From assembly GCF_002744755.1 (NCBI RefSeq), contig NZ_KZ319288.1, positions 558,001 to 622,000 on the forward strand: a stretch of 64,000 bases of DNA, written 5' to 3'. The position numbers were made by a program, and so were the translations under genes. Position 1 is the first letter of the stretch, and each line of letters opens with the position of its first letter. Below the pieces are notes generated by a model. It ran no database searches and had not been told where the DNA came from. It worked only from the letters and a program-made list of their open reading frames with translations. Positions 1 to 8,182 of the stretch are shown piece by piece. The DNA is from Leeuwenhoekiella nanhaiensis. GTDB lineage: Bacteria; Bacteroidota; Bacteroidia; Flavobacteriales; Flavobacteriaceae.

Positions 1-2
1 GC

Positions 3-1046
3 CGTTTGGTTGATTCGTCTTCAACTGAAACCAAATCTACCTATCATTGGTTAGTGAAAAACCCCATAAACAACTACGCTGTGAGCGCTGATCTTGCAGA
101 TTACGCGCATTTTTCAGATTCTTATGAGGGCGAAAACGGAACGCTTGACCTCAACTTTTACGTGCTGAAAGAAAATCTGGAGAAAGCAAAAAGTCATTTT
201 AAAGATGTGCCTCGTATGCTTCAGGCGTTTGAGCATTGGTTTGGCCCCTACCCGTTTTATGAGGATGGTTACAAACTTGTTGAAGTGCCTTATTTGGGTA
301 TGGAACACCAAAGCAATGTCACCTACGGTAATAAGTATGAAAATGGCTACTTAGGCCGTGATCTGTCAGGAACCGGATGGGGATTGAAGTTTGATTTCAT
401 TATAATTCACGAAAGCGGACACGAGTGGTTTGCCAATAATATCACCAACAAGGACGTGGCCGATATGTGGGTGCACGAAGGCTTTACCGCCTATTCTGAA
501 AATCTGTTCCTGGATTATCACTACGGCAAAGAAGCTGCTGCTGATTATGTGATAGGTACACGCAATGCTATACGCAACGACCGACCCATCATCGGTATTT
601 ATGGCGTAGACTACGAAGGTAGTGGTGATATGTATTATAAGGGTGCAAATGTTTTACACACCGTGCGCCAGCTTATTGAAGATGATGAAAAATGGCGTGA
701 AATTCTACGCGGTTTAAATAAGGAGTTCTATCACAAAACCGTGACCTCCGCACAGGTTGAACAATACATCAGTGACCAAAGCGGGATTGATTTATCGCAA
801 TTCTGGGATCAATATTTACGTACGACTCAAATACCCTTATTGCAATACAAGACTGAGGGCAAAACACTCAAATTCAGATATCTTGATATTATTGATGGTT
901 TTGATATGCCTGTAAAAATTCAGGTAAATGGTAGTGAAAGCTGGATTTATCCCACTGCTGAATGGAAAACTGAAGAATTTCAAAACCCTATTGAAGACGT
1001 AGCAGTAGACCGTAATTTTTATTTAGAAAGCAAAAAAGTCAATTAA
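3..1046 (+). CDS. M1 family metallopeptidase (aminopeptidase), 5' end cut by window
   Basis: Zinc aminopeptidase of the M1 (gluzincin) family; it removes N-terminal residues from peptides, probably outside the cytoplasm. The frame is open from the first bases, so the true start lies upstream; a TTG at position 6 is not a convincing start. Counting from that TTG, the exopeptidase motif equivalent to GAMEN is GMEHQ at 98-102, and the zinc site is HESGH at 135-139 with the third ligand E158, which is exactly the HExxH-x18-E spacing. About 347 residues are present, against roughly 550-620 in complete flavobacterial M1 enzymes, so the N-terminal beta domain is largely missing from view. It is followed 3 bases later by the YdeI-like gene, suggesting co-transcription. 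The family is certain; substrate is unknown. Confidence 0.93.
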   Translation, partial: RLVDSSSTETKSTYHWLVKNPINNYAVSADLADYAHFSDSYEGENGTLDLNFYVLKENLEKAKSHFKDVPRMLQAFEHWFGPYPFYEDGYKLVEVPYLGMEHQSNVTYGNKYENGYLGRDLSGTGWGLKFDFIIIHESGHEWFANNITNKDVADMWVHEGFTAYSENLFLDYHYGKEAAADYVIGTRNAIRNDRPIIGIYGVDYEGSGDMYYKGANVLHTVRQLIEDDEKWREILRGLNKEFYHKTVTSAQVEQYISDQSGIDLSQFWDQYLRTTQIPLLQYKTEGKTLKFRYLDIIDGFDMPVKIQVNGSESWIYPTAEWKTEEFQNPIEDVAVDRNFYLESKKVN

Positions 1047-1049
1047 TAC

Positions 1050-1619
1050 ATGTCTAAAAGGCCTTTACATTATTTTAAAAATGCAGCAGAATGGAGAACC
1101 TGGTTGCACGAAAATCACGCAAGTAGTGAAGGCATTGAATTGATTTTTTATAGAGTAGATAGTGAAGAGGAAAGTATGCGCTGGGAAGAAGCAGTGCAGG
1201 TTGCTATTTGCTACGGTTGGATAGATAGTACCGTTAGAAAAATTGACGATAAACGCAGAAAGCAATATTTCTGCAGGCGCAATCCAAGCAGTGGCTGGAG
1301 TGCGATTAACAAGGATTATGTTAGCCAACTTACCGAAGCCGGACTTATGCACAGCAGTGGGCTTGAAGCTATTGAAACTGCAAAACAAAACGGTTCGTGG
1401 TCTTTACTGGATGATGTGGAAAATGGTATTATTCCGGATGATTTAAGAGAAGCTTTTGACAAAAATCCAGAAACGCTATCTAATTATAATTCGTTTGCAA
1501 AAGGGTATCGCAAAAGTTACCTCTATTGGCTAAACCAGGCCAAGCGGGAAGAAACCCGTCAAAAACGGGTCGAAGAAATTGTAAAGCTTTGTGCTCAAAA
1601 TAAAAAACACCGGGGGTGA
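1050..1619 (+). CDS. YdeI/OmpD-associated family protein
   Basis: Small cytosolic protein of the YdeI/OmdA family (189 residues). Members have been linked to bacteriocin or antimicrobial peptide tolerance in enterobacteria, but the biochemical activity is not established. The family pattern is visible: an N-terminal segment with W-x-x-W-L, the conserved ICYGWIDS element near residues 53-60, the RRNPSSGWS segment near 76-84, and a basic helical C-terminus rich in K, R and E (Y-W-L followed by A-K-R-E-E-T-R). No signal peptide or membrane helix is seen. The ATG is only 3 bases after the preceding peptidase stop, so the two are probably one transcript. Function here is inferred only from family membership. 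Confidence 0.85.
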   Translation: MSKRPLHYFKNAAEWRTWLHENHASSEGIELIFYRVDSEEESMRWEEAVQVAICYGWIDSTVRKIDDKRRKQYFCRRNPSSGWSAINKDYVSQLTEAGLMHSSGLEAIETAKQNGSWSLLDDVENGIIPDDLREAFDKNPETLSNYNSFAKGYRKSYLYWLNQAKREETRQKRVEEIVKLCAQNKKHRG

Positions 1620-1640
1620 AAAGCATAAATTTTTTAACAT

Positions 1641-1677
1641 TTTAGATTGCTTCTAAACGTTAAAAGTTGCTTATTTG
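1641..1677 (+). promoter_or_regulatory. Candidate promoter of the PagL-like gene
   Basis: A TTG at 1647-1649 is followed after 20 bases by CTTATTTG (1670-1677), which keeps the TTTG part of the Bacteroidota -7 element but not its first TA. If used, transcription would begin near 1684, after the TTG at 1667, and this favours the TTG at 1694 as the start codon. Confidence 0.35.
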
Positions 1678-1693
1678 CACAAATTATAGTCCC

Positions 1694-2962
1694 TTGTATT
1701 ACAGATATTTAATCCCGTTAGTACTTTGCCTGATGTTCCAAAACTCAGGTAAAGCTCAAGACCAATCCAAAAATCACCTGTATTCGCGTTTTTTTACAAC
1801 CGAATTAAACGCAGGCATCACCTCACCTTCCAATTACCGATTTCCGGAGACCGATCTGCAAAAATCGCTTTACCTCAGCCTGGGTAGTACCAACGCCGAT
1901 AACGAAGACGAGTGGGCATACCGGCTCAACCGACCCAAAACAGGTGTCAGTCTGGGGGTTATCGACTTGGGCAACCCCGAAGCTTTAGGCTACGGGATTT
2001 CGGTACTTCCGTTTGCGGAGTTTCAATTGCTACCGGAAACATTTAAAGATCTCAATGTACAGGTAGGCACCGGTGCCTCTTATTTTACCGAAACTTATGA
2101 CCTTGAAACCAATAAATACAACAGGGCAATCAGCACTCACCTCAACTGGAATTTCAAACTTTTTATGTATTACGGGCTCACGCCAAAAAGCAAAGTGAAC
2201 TGGCGTTTAGGGCTCGGCTACATCCACAATTCAAACGGGCATACCCGCCTTCCAAACCAGGGTTTGAATTCTTTTATGGGTGGAATTTCGGCACAGCTTA
2301 ATTATACCACGATTGACGAATCCCAAAAACAGAAAGATTCTTCAAGCTTTAAGCGCTCAACCTATAATTACCTGAACGCCGAAACCGGACTGGGAATACG
2401 CGTTTTAGCTCCCCTGTTCAATACGCAAAAGCCGGTGTATAATCTGAACATCGCATACGGAAAAGTCATCAACAACACCTTTAAAATCGGCGTGGGTGCC
2501 TACTACAGATATTATAAAGACTATCAGGATTTTATTGAATCTGACAACAAGCTTACTCAGGAAAACTATCCCGAGTTTAAAAATAATCCTTACGGTTATG
2601 CTACTAATCTGGGTGTATTTGGATCAGGTGAATTGTTGATGAATCACGTGGGTTTTGAAGTAAATGTTGGTTTGAATATTTACAAACCGTTTTATGCGCT
2701 CGATTACCGCATCAATAAGTCCTATTCTTACATTATTCAGTACGATGAGCCTCCTACTGAACTGGCCTATAAAAATCTGGACTGGTATTATGAATTTAAA
2801 CGTACCGTTTCGGCACGTATGGGACTTAAATACTATTTCTGGTCTACTGCAAAACCACGCAGGAATAATGTATACCTGGGTGGACACATCAATGCTAATT
2901 TAGGTCAGGCAGATTTTACCGAAATCAGTCTGGGTTACGTATATAACTTCAATTTTAATTAA
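1694..2962 (+). CDS. PagL-like acyloxyacyl hydrolase (lipid A deacylase family)
   Basis: Outer-membrane beta-barrel protein of the lipid A 3-O-deacylase/acyloxyacyl hydrolase family, which trims acyl chains from lipopolysaccharide. The PagL-type catalytic His-x-Ser-Asn is visible as HNSN (H178, S180 from this start; H187, S189 if the upstream TTG is counted), within G-Y-I-H-N-S-N-G. Alternating aromatic strands and a terminal F-N-F-N fit a barrel. No ATG precedes the signal peptide: the open frame begins at a TTG at 1667, but a second TTG at 1694 gives a compact signal peptide (YYRYLIPLVLCLMF then cleavage after KAQ) and fits the candidate promoter. At about 422 residues it is much longer than Pseudomonas PagL (about 150-170), with a long C-terminal barrel extension. 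The exact lipid substrate is inferred. Confidence 0.78.
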   Translation: MYYRYLIPLVLCLMFQNSGKAQDQSKNHLYSRFFTTELNAGITSPSNYRFPETDLQKSLYLSLGSTNADNEDEWAYRLNRPKTGVSLGVIDLGNPEALGYGISVLPFAEFQLLPETFKDLNVQVGTGASYFTETYDLETNKYNRAISTHLNWNFKLFMYYGLTPKSKVNWRLGLGYIHNSNGHTRLPNQGLNSFMGGISAQLNYTTIDESQKQKDSSSFKRSTYNYLNAETGLGIRVLAPLFNTQKPVYNLNIAYGKVINNTFKIGVGAYYRYYKDYQDFIESDNKLTQENYPEFKNNPYGYATNLGVFGSGELLMNHVGFEVNVGLNIYKPFYALDYRINKSYSYIIQYDEPPTELAYKNLDWYYEFKRTVSARMGLKYYFWSTAKPRRNNVYLGGHINANLGQADFTEISLGYVYNFNFN

Positions 2963-2982
2963 AACGAAAACCCTCAGTATAA

Positions 2983-3014
2983 AAAAGCCCGCTCCAGTAA
3001 TGAAGCGGGCTTTT
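2983..3014. terminator. Bidirectional rho-independent terminator
   Basis: Perfect 11-bp stem AAAAGCCCGCT / AGCGGGCTTTT with a 10-base loop. It has A-runs on one side and T-runs on the other, so it can end both the rightward PagL-like gene and the leftward arabinose operon that converge here. Confidence 0.88.
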
Positions 3015-3035
3015 GATTTAAAAATTCTTCTACAA

Positions 3036-4220
3036 CTATTCTCTTACTGAAAATTTAAAAGAAGTGGTTGTCTCGTATTTCTCTCCGGGTTTTAAAACCG
3101 TTGAAGGAAAATCAGCCTGATTTGGTGAATCAGGATAATGTTGGGTTTCTAAACAAAAACCACTTCGGTAAGCATAGGTGCCTTCCCCGTCTTTTTGTGT
3201 AAGGGTTCCATCCAGGAAATTCCCCGTGTAGAACTGAATCGCAGGCTCGGTAGTCATAATTTCCATAAACCTTCCGCTTTCCGGATCAAGAGCGGTAGCC
3301 GCTAATGTCATTTCTCCGCCGTTTCCATTTAAAATCCAGCAATGGTCATAGCCCAAACCTTTTTTCAACTGATCGTCTTCAGCATTGATTTCGGTTCCGA
3401 TTTTCTTCGGTGTATTAAAATCGAAAGGAGTCCCAGCAACAGGTCGAAGCTCTCCGGTAGGGATTAAACCGGCATCAACCGGAAGGTACTGATCTGCATT
3501 GATCATCACTTCGGTATCTAAAATAGTCTTGTCAAAATCCCCGGAAAGATTGAAATACGAGTGCTGGGTAAGATTTACCACAGTTGGCTTATCAGTCGTT
3601 GCTTCATATTTTACCATAAGGGTATTGTCTGCCTGTAAGGTATAGGTAACGGTAGTTTCCAGATTCCCGGGATATCCCATATCCCCGTCAGGACTCAAAT
3701 AGGTAAGTTTTAAACCTACATTATCGCCGTCTTTTACTTCTTCGGCATTCCAAACCACTTTATCAAAACCGGCAGTACCTCCGTGAAGGCTGTTTTCACC
3801 ATCATTCACTGGTAACTGATAGGTCTGACCTTCCAGTTCAAAAGTACCTTTAGCAATACGGTTTCCGTAGCGGCCAATGATTGCGCCGAAATAAGGCGAA
3901 CCTTCCACATACTTATCCAGACTGTCAAAACCTAAAACCACATCCTGAAAAGTGCTGTCTTTACTTGGAGCCTTTAAGCTGGTGATGATACCTCCGTAGG
4001 TAATGATATCTACCTGCATTCCATTTGCGTTAACCAAAGCATATTTAGCTACCGGAATACTATCCTGAAACATCCCGAAATCAGATTTGGTGATCGATGC
4101 CTCTGGCATCTCCTCCACTACAGCTGTCTCGTCTTTCTTGGTGTCGTTTTTACAGTTGACTGCTGTAAACGCCATTCCCAAAACAACAGGAACGACCAGT
4201 AATCTTTTAATTACATTCAT
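3036..4220 (-). CDS. Aldose 1-epimerase (mutarotase), lipoprotein
   Basis: Galactose-mutarotase family enzyme (394 residues) that interconverts alpha and beta anomers of aldoses; in this locus the relevant sugar is probably L-arabinose. The family residues are visible: H146 in S-L-H-G-G, H220 in Q-H-S-Y-F-N-L, and the catalytic base E358 in F-C-L-E-T-Q-H. The N-terminus is a lipoprotein signal with lipobox A-V-N-C (C23), followed by an acidic linker, so the enzyme should be membrane-anchored outside the cytoplasm rather than cytosolic as in E. coli GalM. It is the last gene of the arabinan operon, 24 bases after araA, and is followed by a strong terminator. Placement outside the inner membrane suggests it prepares the anomer taken by the symporter; that is inference. 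Confidence 0.92.
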   Translation of the reverse strand: MNVIKRLLVVPVVLGMAFTAVNCKNDTKKDETAVVEEMPEASITKSDFGMFQDSIPVAKYALVNANGMQVDIITYGGIITSLKAPSKDSTFQDVVLGFDSLDKYVEGSPYFGAIIGRYGNRIAKGTFELEGQTYQLPVNDGENSLHGGTAGFDKVVWNAEEVKDGDNVGLKLTYLSPDGDMGYPGNLETTVTYTLQADNTLMVKYEATTDKPTVVNLTQHSYFNLSGDFDKTILDTEVMINADQYLPVDAGLIPTGELRPVAGTPFDFNTPKKIGTEINAEDDQLKKGLGYDHCWILNGNGGEMTLAATALDPESGRFMEIMTTEPAIQFYTGNFLDGTLTQKDGEGTYAYRSGFCLETQHYPDSPNQADFPSTVLKPGEKYETTTSFKFSVRE

Positions 4221-4244
4221 AAATGATAAAAGCTAAGTTGTTAA

Positions 4245-5756
4245 TTACATTCTATGCTGAAACAAGTGAAAATAAGCTTCATTCGCATTTAGTGTGTCTT
4301 TAAAGTCACGCACACGCGTCTGATCGTCTATTACCACCAGTTCAATACCTGCAATATCGGCAAAATCCTCCATAAACTCTGTCGTAACTGCCTGGCTGTA
4401 CACGGTATGGTGCGCACCACCCGCTAAAATCCAGGTTGTTGCAGCGATATCAAGGTTTGGCTTACAATCCCAAAGCACGCGAGCTACCGGTAAATGCGGC
4501 AGGTCAGCTTCCGGTTTTACGGCTTCCACTTCGTTTACAATAAGTCTGAAACGGTTACCCATATCTACCAAAGAAGCATTGATTGCAGGACCTTCGGGTG
4601 AATTAAACACCAAACGCGCAGGATCTTCCTTTCCTCCTATTCCTAAAGGATGCACTTCGCAACTCGGCTTTCCGTCTGCGATAGAAGGACAAATCTCAAG
4701 CATGTGTGATCCCAAAACATAAGAACCTTTTGGCGTAAAATGATAGGTGTAGTCTTCCATAAACGAAGTACCACCTTCCAGACCAATTGCCATCACTTTC
4801 ATAGCGCGTACCAAAGCAGCAGTTTTCCAGTCACCTTCTCCACCAAAACCGTAACCATCAGCCATTAGGCGCTGAGTTGCTATACCGGGCAATTGTTTCA
4901 GTTCACCTAAATTTTCAAACGTATCTGTAAAAGCTCCGAAACCACCTTCCTCTAAAAAGGCACGAAGTCCCAATTCAATCTTAGCAGCATCTACAAGAGA
5001 TTGACGTTGCTCGCCACCTTCCTTAATTTTATCAGCCAAATTGTATTCGCTCTCATAGGTTTTAAGCAGTGCATCGAGATCTTCCTGCTTGATCTCGTTT
5101 ATTTTAGCCACAATGTCTGAAGAATCAAAACCGTTTACGGTAAAACCAAAACGCATTTGCGCTTCTACCTTGTCCCCTTCGGTCACAGCCACTTCACGCA
5201 TATTGTCTCCTATACGGGCTACTTTAAGGTTTTGGAACTCATTCCATCCTAAAGCAACACGGGTAAAAATGCCGAGTTTTTGCTGAACACGGGCTTCCTG
5301 CCAGTGACCTACAACCACTTTGCGCTTTTTACGCATACGCGACATCATAAAACCAAACTCCCGATCTCCGTGAGCCGACTGGTTTAAGTTCATAAAATCC
5401 ATATCGATTTTATCCCACGGAATGGCCGCATTAAATTGCGTATGCAAATGGCAAACCGGCTTGGTAAGCAGGTTCAGACCTTTAATCCACATTTTAGCAG
5501 GCGAAAAGGTATGCATCCATAAAATTAAACCGATACAGTTTTTGTTTCCGTTTGCTTCCAGACACAGGTCGGTAATTTCGTTTGGAGTTTTTACCAGGTC
5601 TTTGTAAACAATCTTTACCGGAATGTCTTTCGAATTATTAAGACCTGCGGCTATTTCCTGAGAGTGGGCAGCCACCTGTTTCAGGGTTTCTTCACCGTAT
5701 AAATGCTGGGTTCCGGTAACAAACCAGACCTCTAGATGTTCAATAGTGTAATTCAT
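4245..5756 (-). CDS. araA: L-arabinose isomerase
   Basis: Cytosolic enzyme that converts L-arabinose to L-ribulose, the first intracellular step of the pathway. The 503-residue length is normal for AraA. The manganese-binding and catalytic set of E. coli AraA (E306, E333, H350, H450) maps to E307 in G-G-E-G-D-W, E334 in F-M-E-D-Y, H351 in G-S-H-M-L-E and H450 in G-G-A-H-H. The N-terminus [12 protein letters not shown] is typical of the family. It follows the symporter gene by 45 bases and precedes the mutarotase. All expected residues are present and there is no sign of damage. Confidence 0.98.
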   Translation of the reverse strand: MNYTIEHLEVWFVTGTQHLYGEETLKQVAAHSQEIAAGLNNSKDIPVKIVYKDLVKTPNEITDLCLEANGNKNCIGLILWMHTFSPAKMWIKGLNLLTKPVCHLHTQFNAAIPWDKIDMDFMNLNQSAHGDREFGFMMSRMRKKRKVVVGHWQEARVQQKLGIFTRVALGWNEFQNLKVARIGDNMREVAVTEGDKVEAQMRFGFTVNGFDSSDIVAKINEIKQEDLDALLKTYESEYNLADKIKEGGEQRQSLVDAAKIELGLRAFLEEGGFGAFTDTFENLGELKQLPGIATQRLMADGYGFGGEGDWKTAALVRAMKVMAIGLEGGTSFMEDYTYHFTPKGSYVLGSHMLEICPSIADGKPSCEVHPLGIGGKEDPARLVFNSPEGPAINASLVDMGNRFRLIVNEVEAVKPEADLPHLPVARVLWDCKPNLDIAATTWILAGGAHHTVYSQAVTTEFMEDFADIAGIELVVIDDQTRVRDFKDTLNANEAYFHLFQHRM

Positions 5757-5801
5757 AAAATAGGTTGTAATCGTATAAATTTTATTAAGATGCTTTTCAG
5801 T

Positions 5802-7451
5802 TTAAGAGAAATAGATGTAAACCACCGCTACCATTGCACAGATCGCAATACCGGCCGGTTTTAAATATTTCCACGGAGTGATATCCACCTGACGGGTGTA
5901 CTCCTCCAGATAATCGGTTTCACGTGGGTAGATTTTACTTACTCCAAATAGAATACCCAGTACCAGGACAAAGATGATTCCCATAATGTGTAAGAAACTT
6001 GGGAAGGCTTCCTTAGCAATAATAGCCAGTTCTGAAGCATCAGTAATACCTCCTGCTTCTGCAGCCGTAACCGCGTTACCCGTGATGATGGGTTTAATAA
6101 CATAAAGCGTTACCAGATACGTTACCACTGCGAAAACAATCGCAATATTTGCGGCTTTGCCGGAAACGCGTTTTGAGAAATACCCTACCAAAATAATTGC
6201 AAGGATAGGTACACTAAACGAACCGTTAAGTTCTTGCAGGTAGTTGAAAATACCTCCTTCTACTCCGTATAAAAGCGGAGCGATCGCCATAGAGAAAATA
6301 GCTAGCAAAATACCGAAGATTTTACCCGCACGTACCACCTGCTTTTCTGAAGCATTGTTGTTGAAATATTGTTTGTACAGGTCAAGACCAAAAAGAGTCA
6401 CAGACGAGTTAAGAGCCGAGTTAAATGAACTCAAAATCGCACCAAAAAGTACCGCTGCAAAGAACCCGACAAAAGCAGTGGGAAGCACCGCTTTTACGAG
6501 CATGGGATACGCTTCATCAGCATTGTCCAGATTTCCGTTGAAGTATTGGAAGGCAATGATACCCGGCAATACCACGATAATAGGACCTAAGATTTTTACA
6601 AAAGCGGCAAGACAAAGACCTTTTTGACCTTCAGCAAGGTTCTTTGCACCCAAAGCCCGCTGAATAATCGCCTGGTTGGTACCCCAGTAGTAAAAGTTTA
6701 CAATCAACATCCCGGTAAATAGAGTGGTCCACGGCACTGAAGAGTTAGGCCCTCCCAGAATGTCAAACTTTTCAGGCAGGTTTGTGGTCAATACGTTCAT
6801 ACCTTCAATGACACTTCCGTCACCTACAGCCATCAATCCAAAAACAGGAATCAGCAAACCTCCTACAATAAGACCTACGGCGTTGATCGAGTCAGAAACT
6901 GCAACGGCTTTCAATCCACCAAAAATCGCATAAACCGAACCGATAAGACCAATACCCCAAACGGTTACCCAAAGGGCAGATTCAGGCGACATACCCATAC
7001 GCTCAGGAAGATCAAACATGGTATTTATTGCCAGTGCACCCGAGTACAATACGGTGGGAAGCATCGAGATCGCATACGCCATCAGAAACAGGATAGACAC
7101 AATCGTTTTCGTAAGTTTTCCGTAGCGTTTTTCTAAAAATTGAGGAATGGTAGAAATACCACCCTTCAAGTATTTCGGCAATAACACAAACGCCGTAAAG
7201 ACCATTGCAACAGCCGCGATAATCTCATAAGCAGCAATAAGAATCCCTTCACTAAAACCTACACCATTGGTACCGATGATCTGTTCGGTAGAGAGGTTAG
7301 TAAGCAGTAAAGATCCCGCGATTACCGGACCGGTAAGACTACGTCCTCCCAGGAAGTATCCGTCTGAGGTGGTCTCATCGGTCGTGCGCGACGCGAAATA
7401 CGAAATAACCGCCACTAACAGTGTAAACGCGGCAAAAGTGATTAGTCCCAT
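5802..7451 (-). CDS. Sodium:solute symporter (SSS family), probable L-arabinose importer
   Basis: Inner-membrane transporter of the sodium/solute symporter family (549 residues), with roughly 13-14 hydrophobic segments and family signatures such as GYFLGGRSL near residue 31, the LSTEQIIGTNG segment near 53-63, and N-F-Y-Y-W-G-T-N-Q near 253. These SGLT-like proteins couple sugar uptake to the sodium gradient. Its position between araD and araA makes L-arabinose the likely substrate; no other sugar importer (ABC, MFS, SusC/SusD) is present in the locus. It starts directly with ATG and needs no cleaved signal. Substrate assignment is from context only; family assignment is firm. Confidence 0.92.
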   Translation of the reverse strand: MGLITFAAFTLLVAVISYFASRTTDETTSDGYFLGGRSLTGPVIAGSLLLTNLSTEQIIGTNGVGFSEGILIAAYEIIAAVAMVFTAFVLLPKYLKGGISTIPQFLEKRYGKLTKTIVSILFLMAYAISMLPTVLYSGALAINTMFDLPERMGMSPESALWVTVWGIGLIGSVYAIFGGLKAVAVSDSINAVGLIVGGLLIPVFGLMAVGDGSVIEGMNVLTTNLPEKFDILGGPNSSVPWTTLFTGMLIVNFYYWGTNQAIIQRALGAKNLAEGQKGLCLAAFVKILGPIIVVLPGIIAFQYFNGNLDNADEAYPMLVKAVLPTAFVGFFAAVLFGAILSSFNSALNSSVTLFGLDLYKQYFNNNASEKQVVRAGKIFGILLAIFSMAIAPLLYGVEGGIFNYLQELNGSFSVPILAIILVGYFSKRVSGKAANIAIVFAVVTYLVTLYVIKPIITGNAVTAAEAGGITDASELAIIAKEAFPSFLHIMGIIFVLVLGILFGVSKIYPRETDYLEEYTRQVDITPWKYLKPAGIAICAMVAVVYIYFS

Positions 7452-7483
7452 AGTATAAAAATGTAAATAGTTAGTTTAAAAAA

Positions 7484-8182
7484 TTAGCAACCCTGCCCGT
7501 AGTAGGCGTCTTTACCGTGCTTACGCTCGTAATGTTTTTTGATCAGAGAATCTTTCAGTCTGGGTGCATTTGGATTAATCTGAAGCGTCAATTGCGCCAT
7601 TCGCGCGATTTCTTCTAACACCTTACTGTTGTAAACCGCTTTTGCCGCGGTTTCTCCCCAGGCAAAAGGTCCGTGGTTACCCAGCAAAACCATATTTACC
7701 TCGTTATAATCCAGATTACGCTCTTTAAAGCAATCCAAAATCTGAATACCGGTGTTGTGCTCGTAATTACCGGCGATTAAATCGTCGTGCATAGGTGCGG
7801 CACAAGGTATGTCTGCCGTTAAATGGTCTGCATGTGTGGTTCCAAATACCGGAATATCCATTTGTGCCTGTGCCCAAGCGACAGAATAGGTAGCGTGGGT
7901 ATGAGCAATACCACCTATCTTTTCCCAGTGTTTGTAGAGATACGCGTGCGTTTTGGTGTCTGAAGATGGTCGCTTGGTTCCTTCAACGATTTCGTTATCA
8001 AAATCAACAATAACAATATCTTCCGGCTTTAAAATTTCGTAAGGTACACCGCTTGGTTTTATGGCGAAAACTCCATTTTTACGATCAACCGCGCTTACGT
8101 TACCAAAGGTATAAATGACCAGACCTAAAGCGTCTAGCTCCATATTTGCTTCGTAGCATTCTTCTTTCAGGGATTTATACAT
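7484..8182 (-). CDS. araD: L-ribulose-5-phosphate 4-epimerase
   Basis: Class II aldolase-fold, metal-dependent enzyme (232 residues) that converts L-ribulose 5-phosphate to D-xylulose 5-phosphate, which feeds the pentose phosphate pathway. The E. coli AraD zinc and catalytic residues D76, H95, H97 and H171 correspond to D75 in S-S-D-T-K-T-H, H94 and H96 in A-H-T-H-A-T, and H170 in L-G-N-H-G-P. The start overlaps the end of araB by 8 bases, indicating translational coupling, and the symporter gene follows after 32 bases. Length and motifs are normal. Confidence 0.97.
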   Translation of the reverse strand: MYKSLKEECYEANMELDALGLVIYTFGNVSAVDRKNGVFAIKPSGVPYEILKPEDIVIVDFDNEIVEGTKRPSSDTKTHAYLYKHWEKIGGIAHTHATYSVAWAQAQMDIPVFGTTHADHLTADIPCAAPMHDDLIAGNYEHNTGIQILDCFKERNLDYNEVNMVLLGNHGPFAWGETAAKAVYNSKVLEEIARMAQLTLQINPNAPRLKDSLIKKHYERKHGKDAYYGQGC

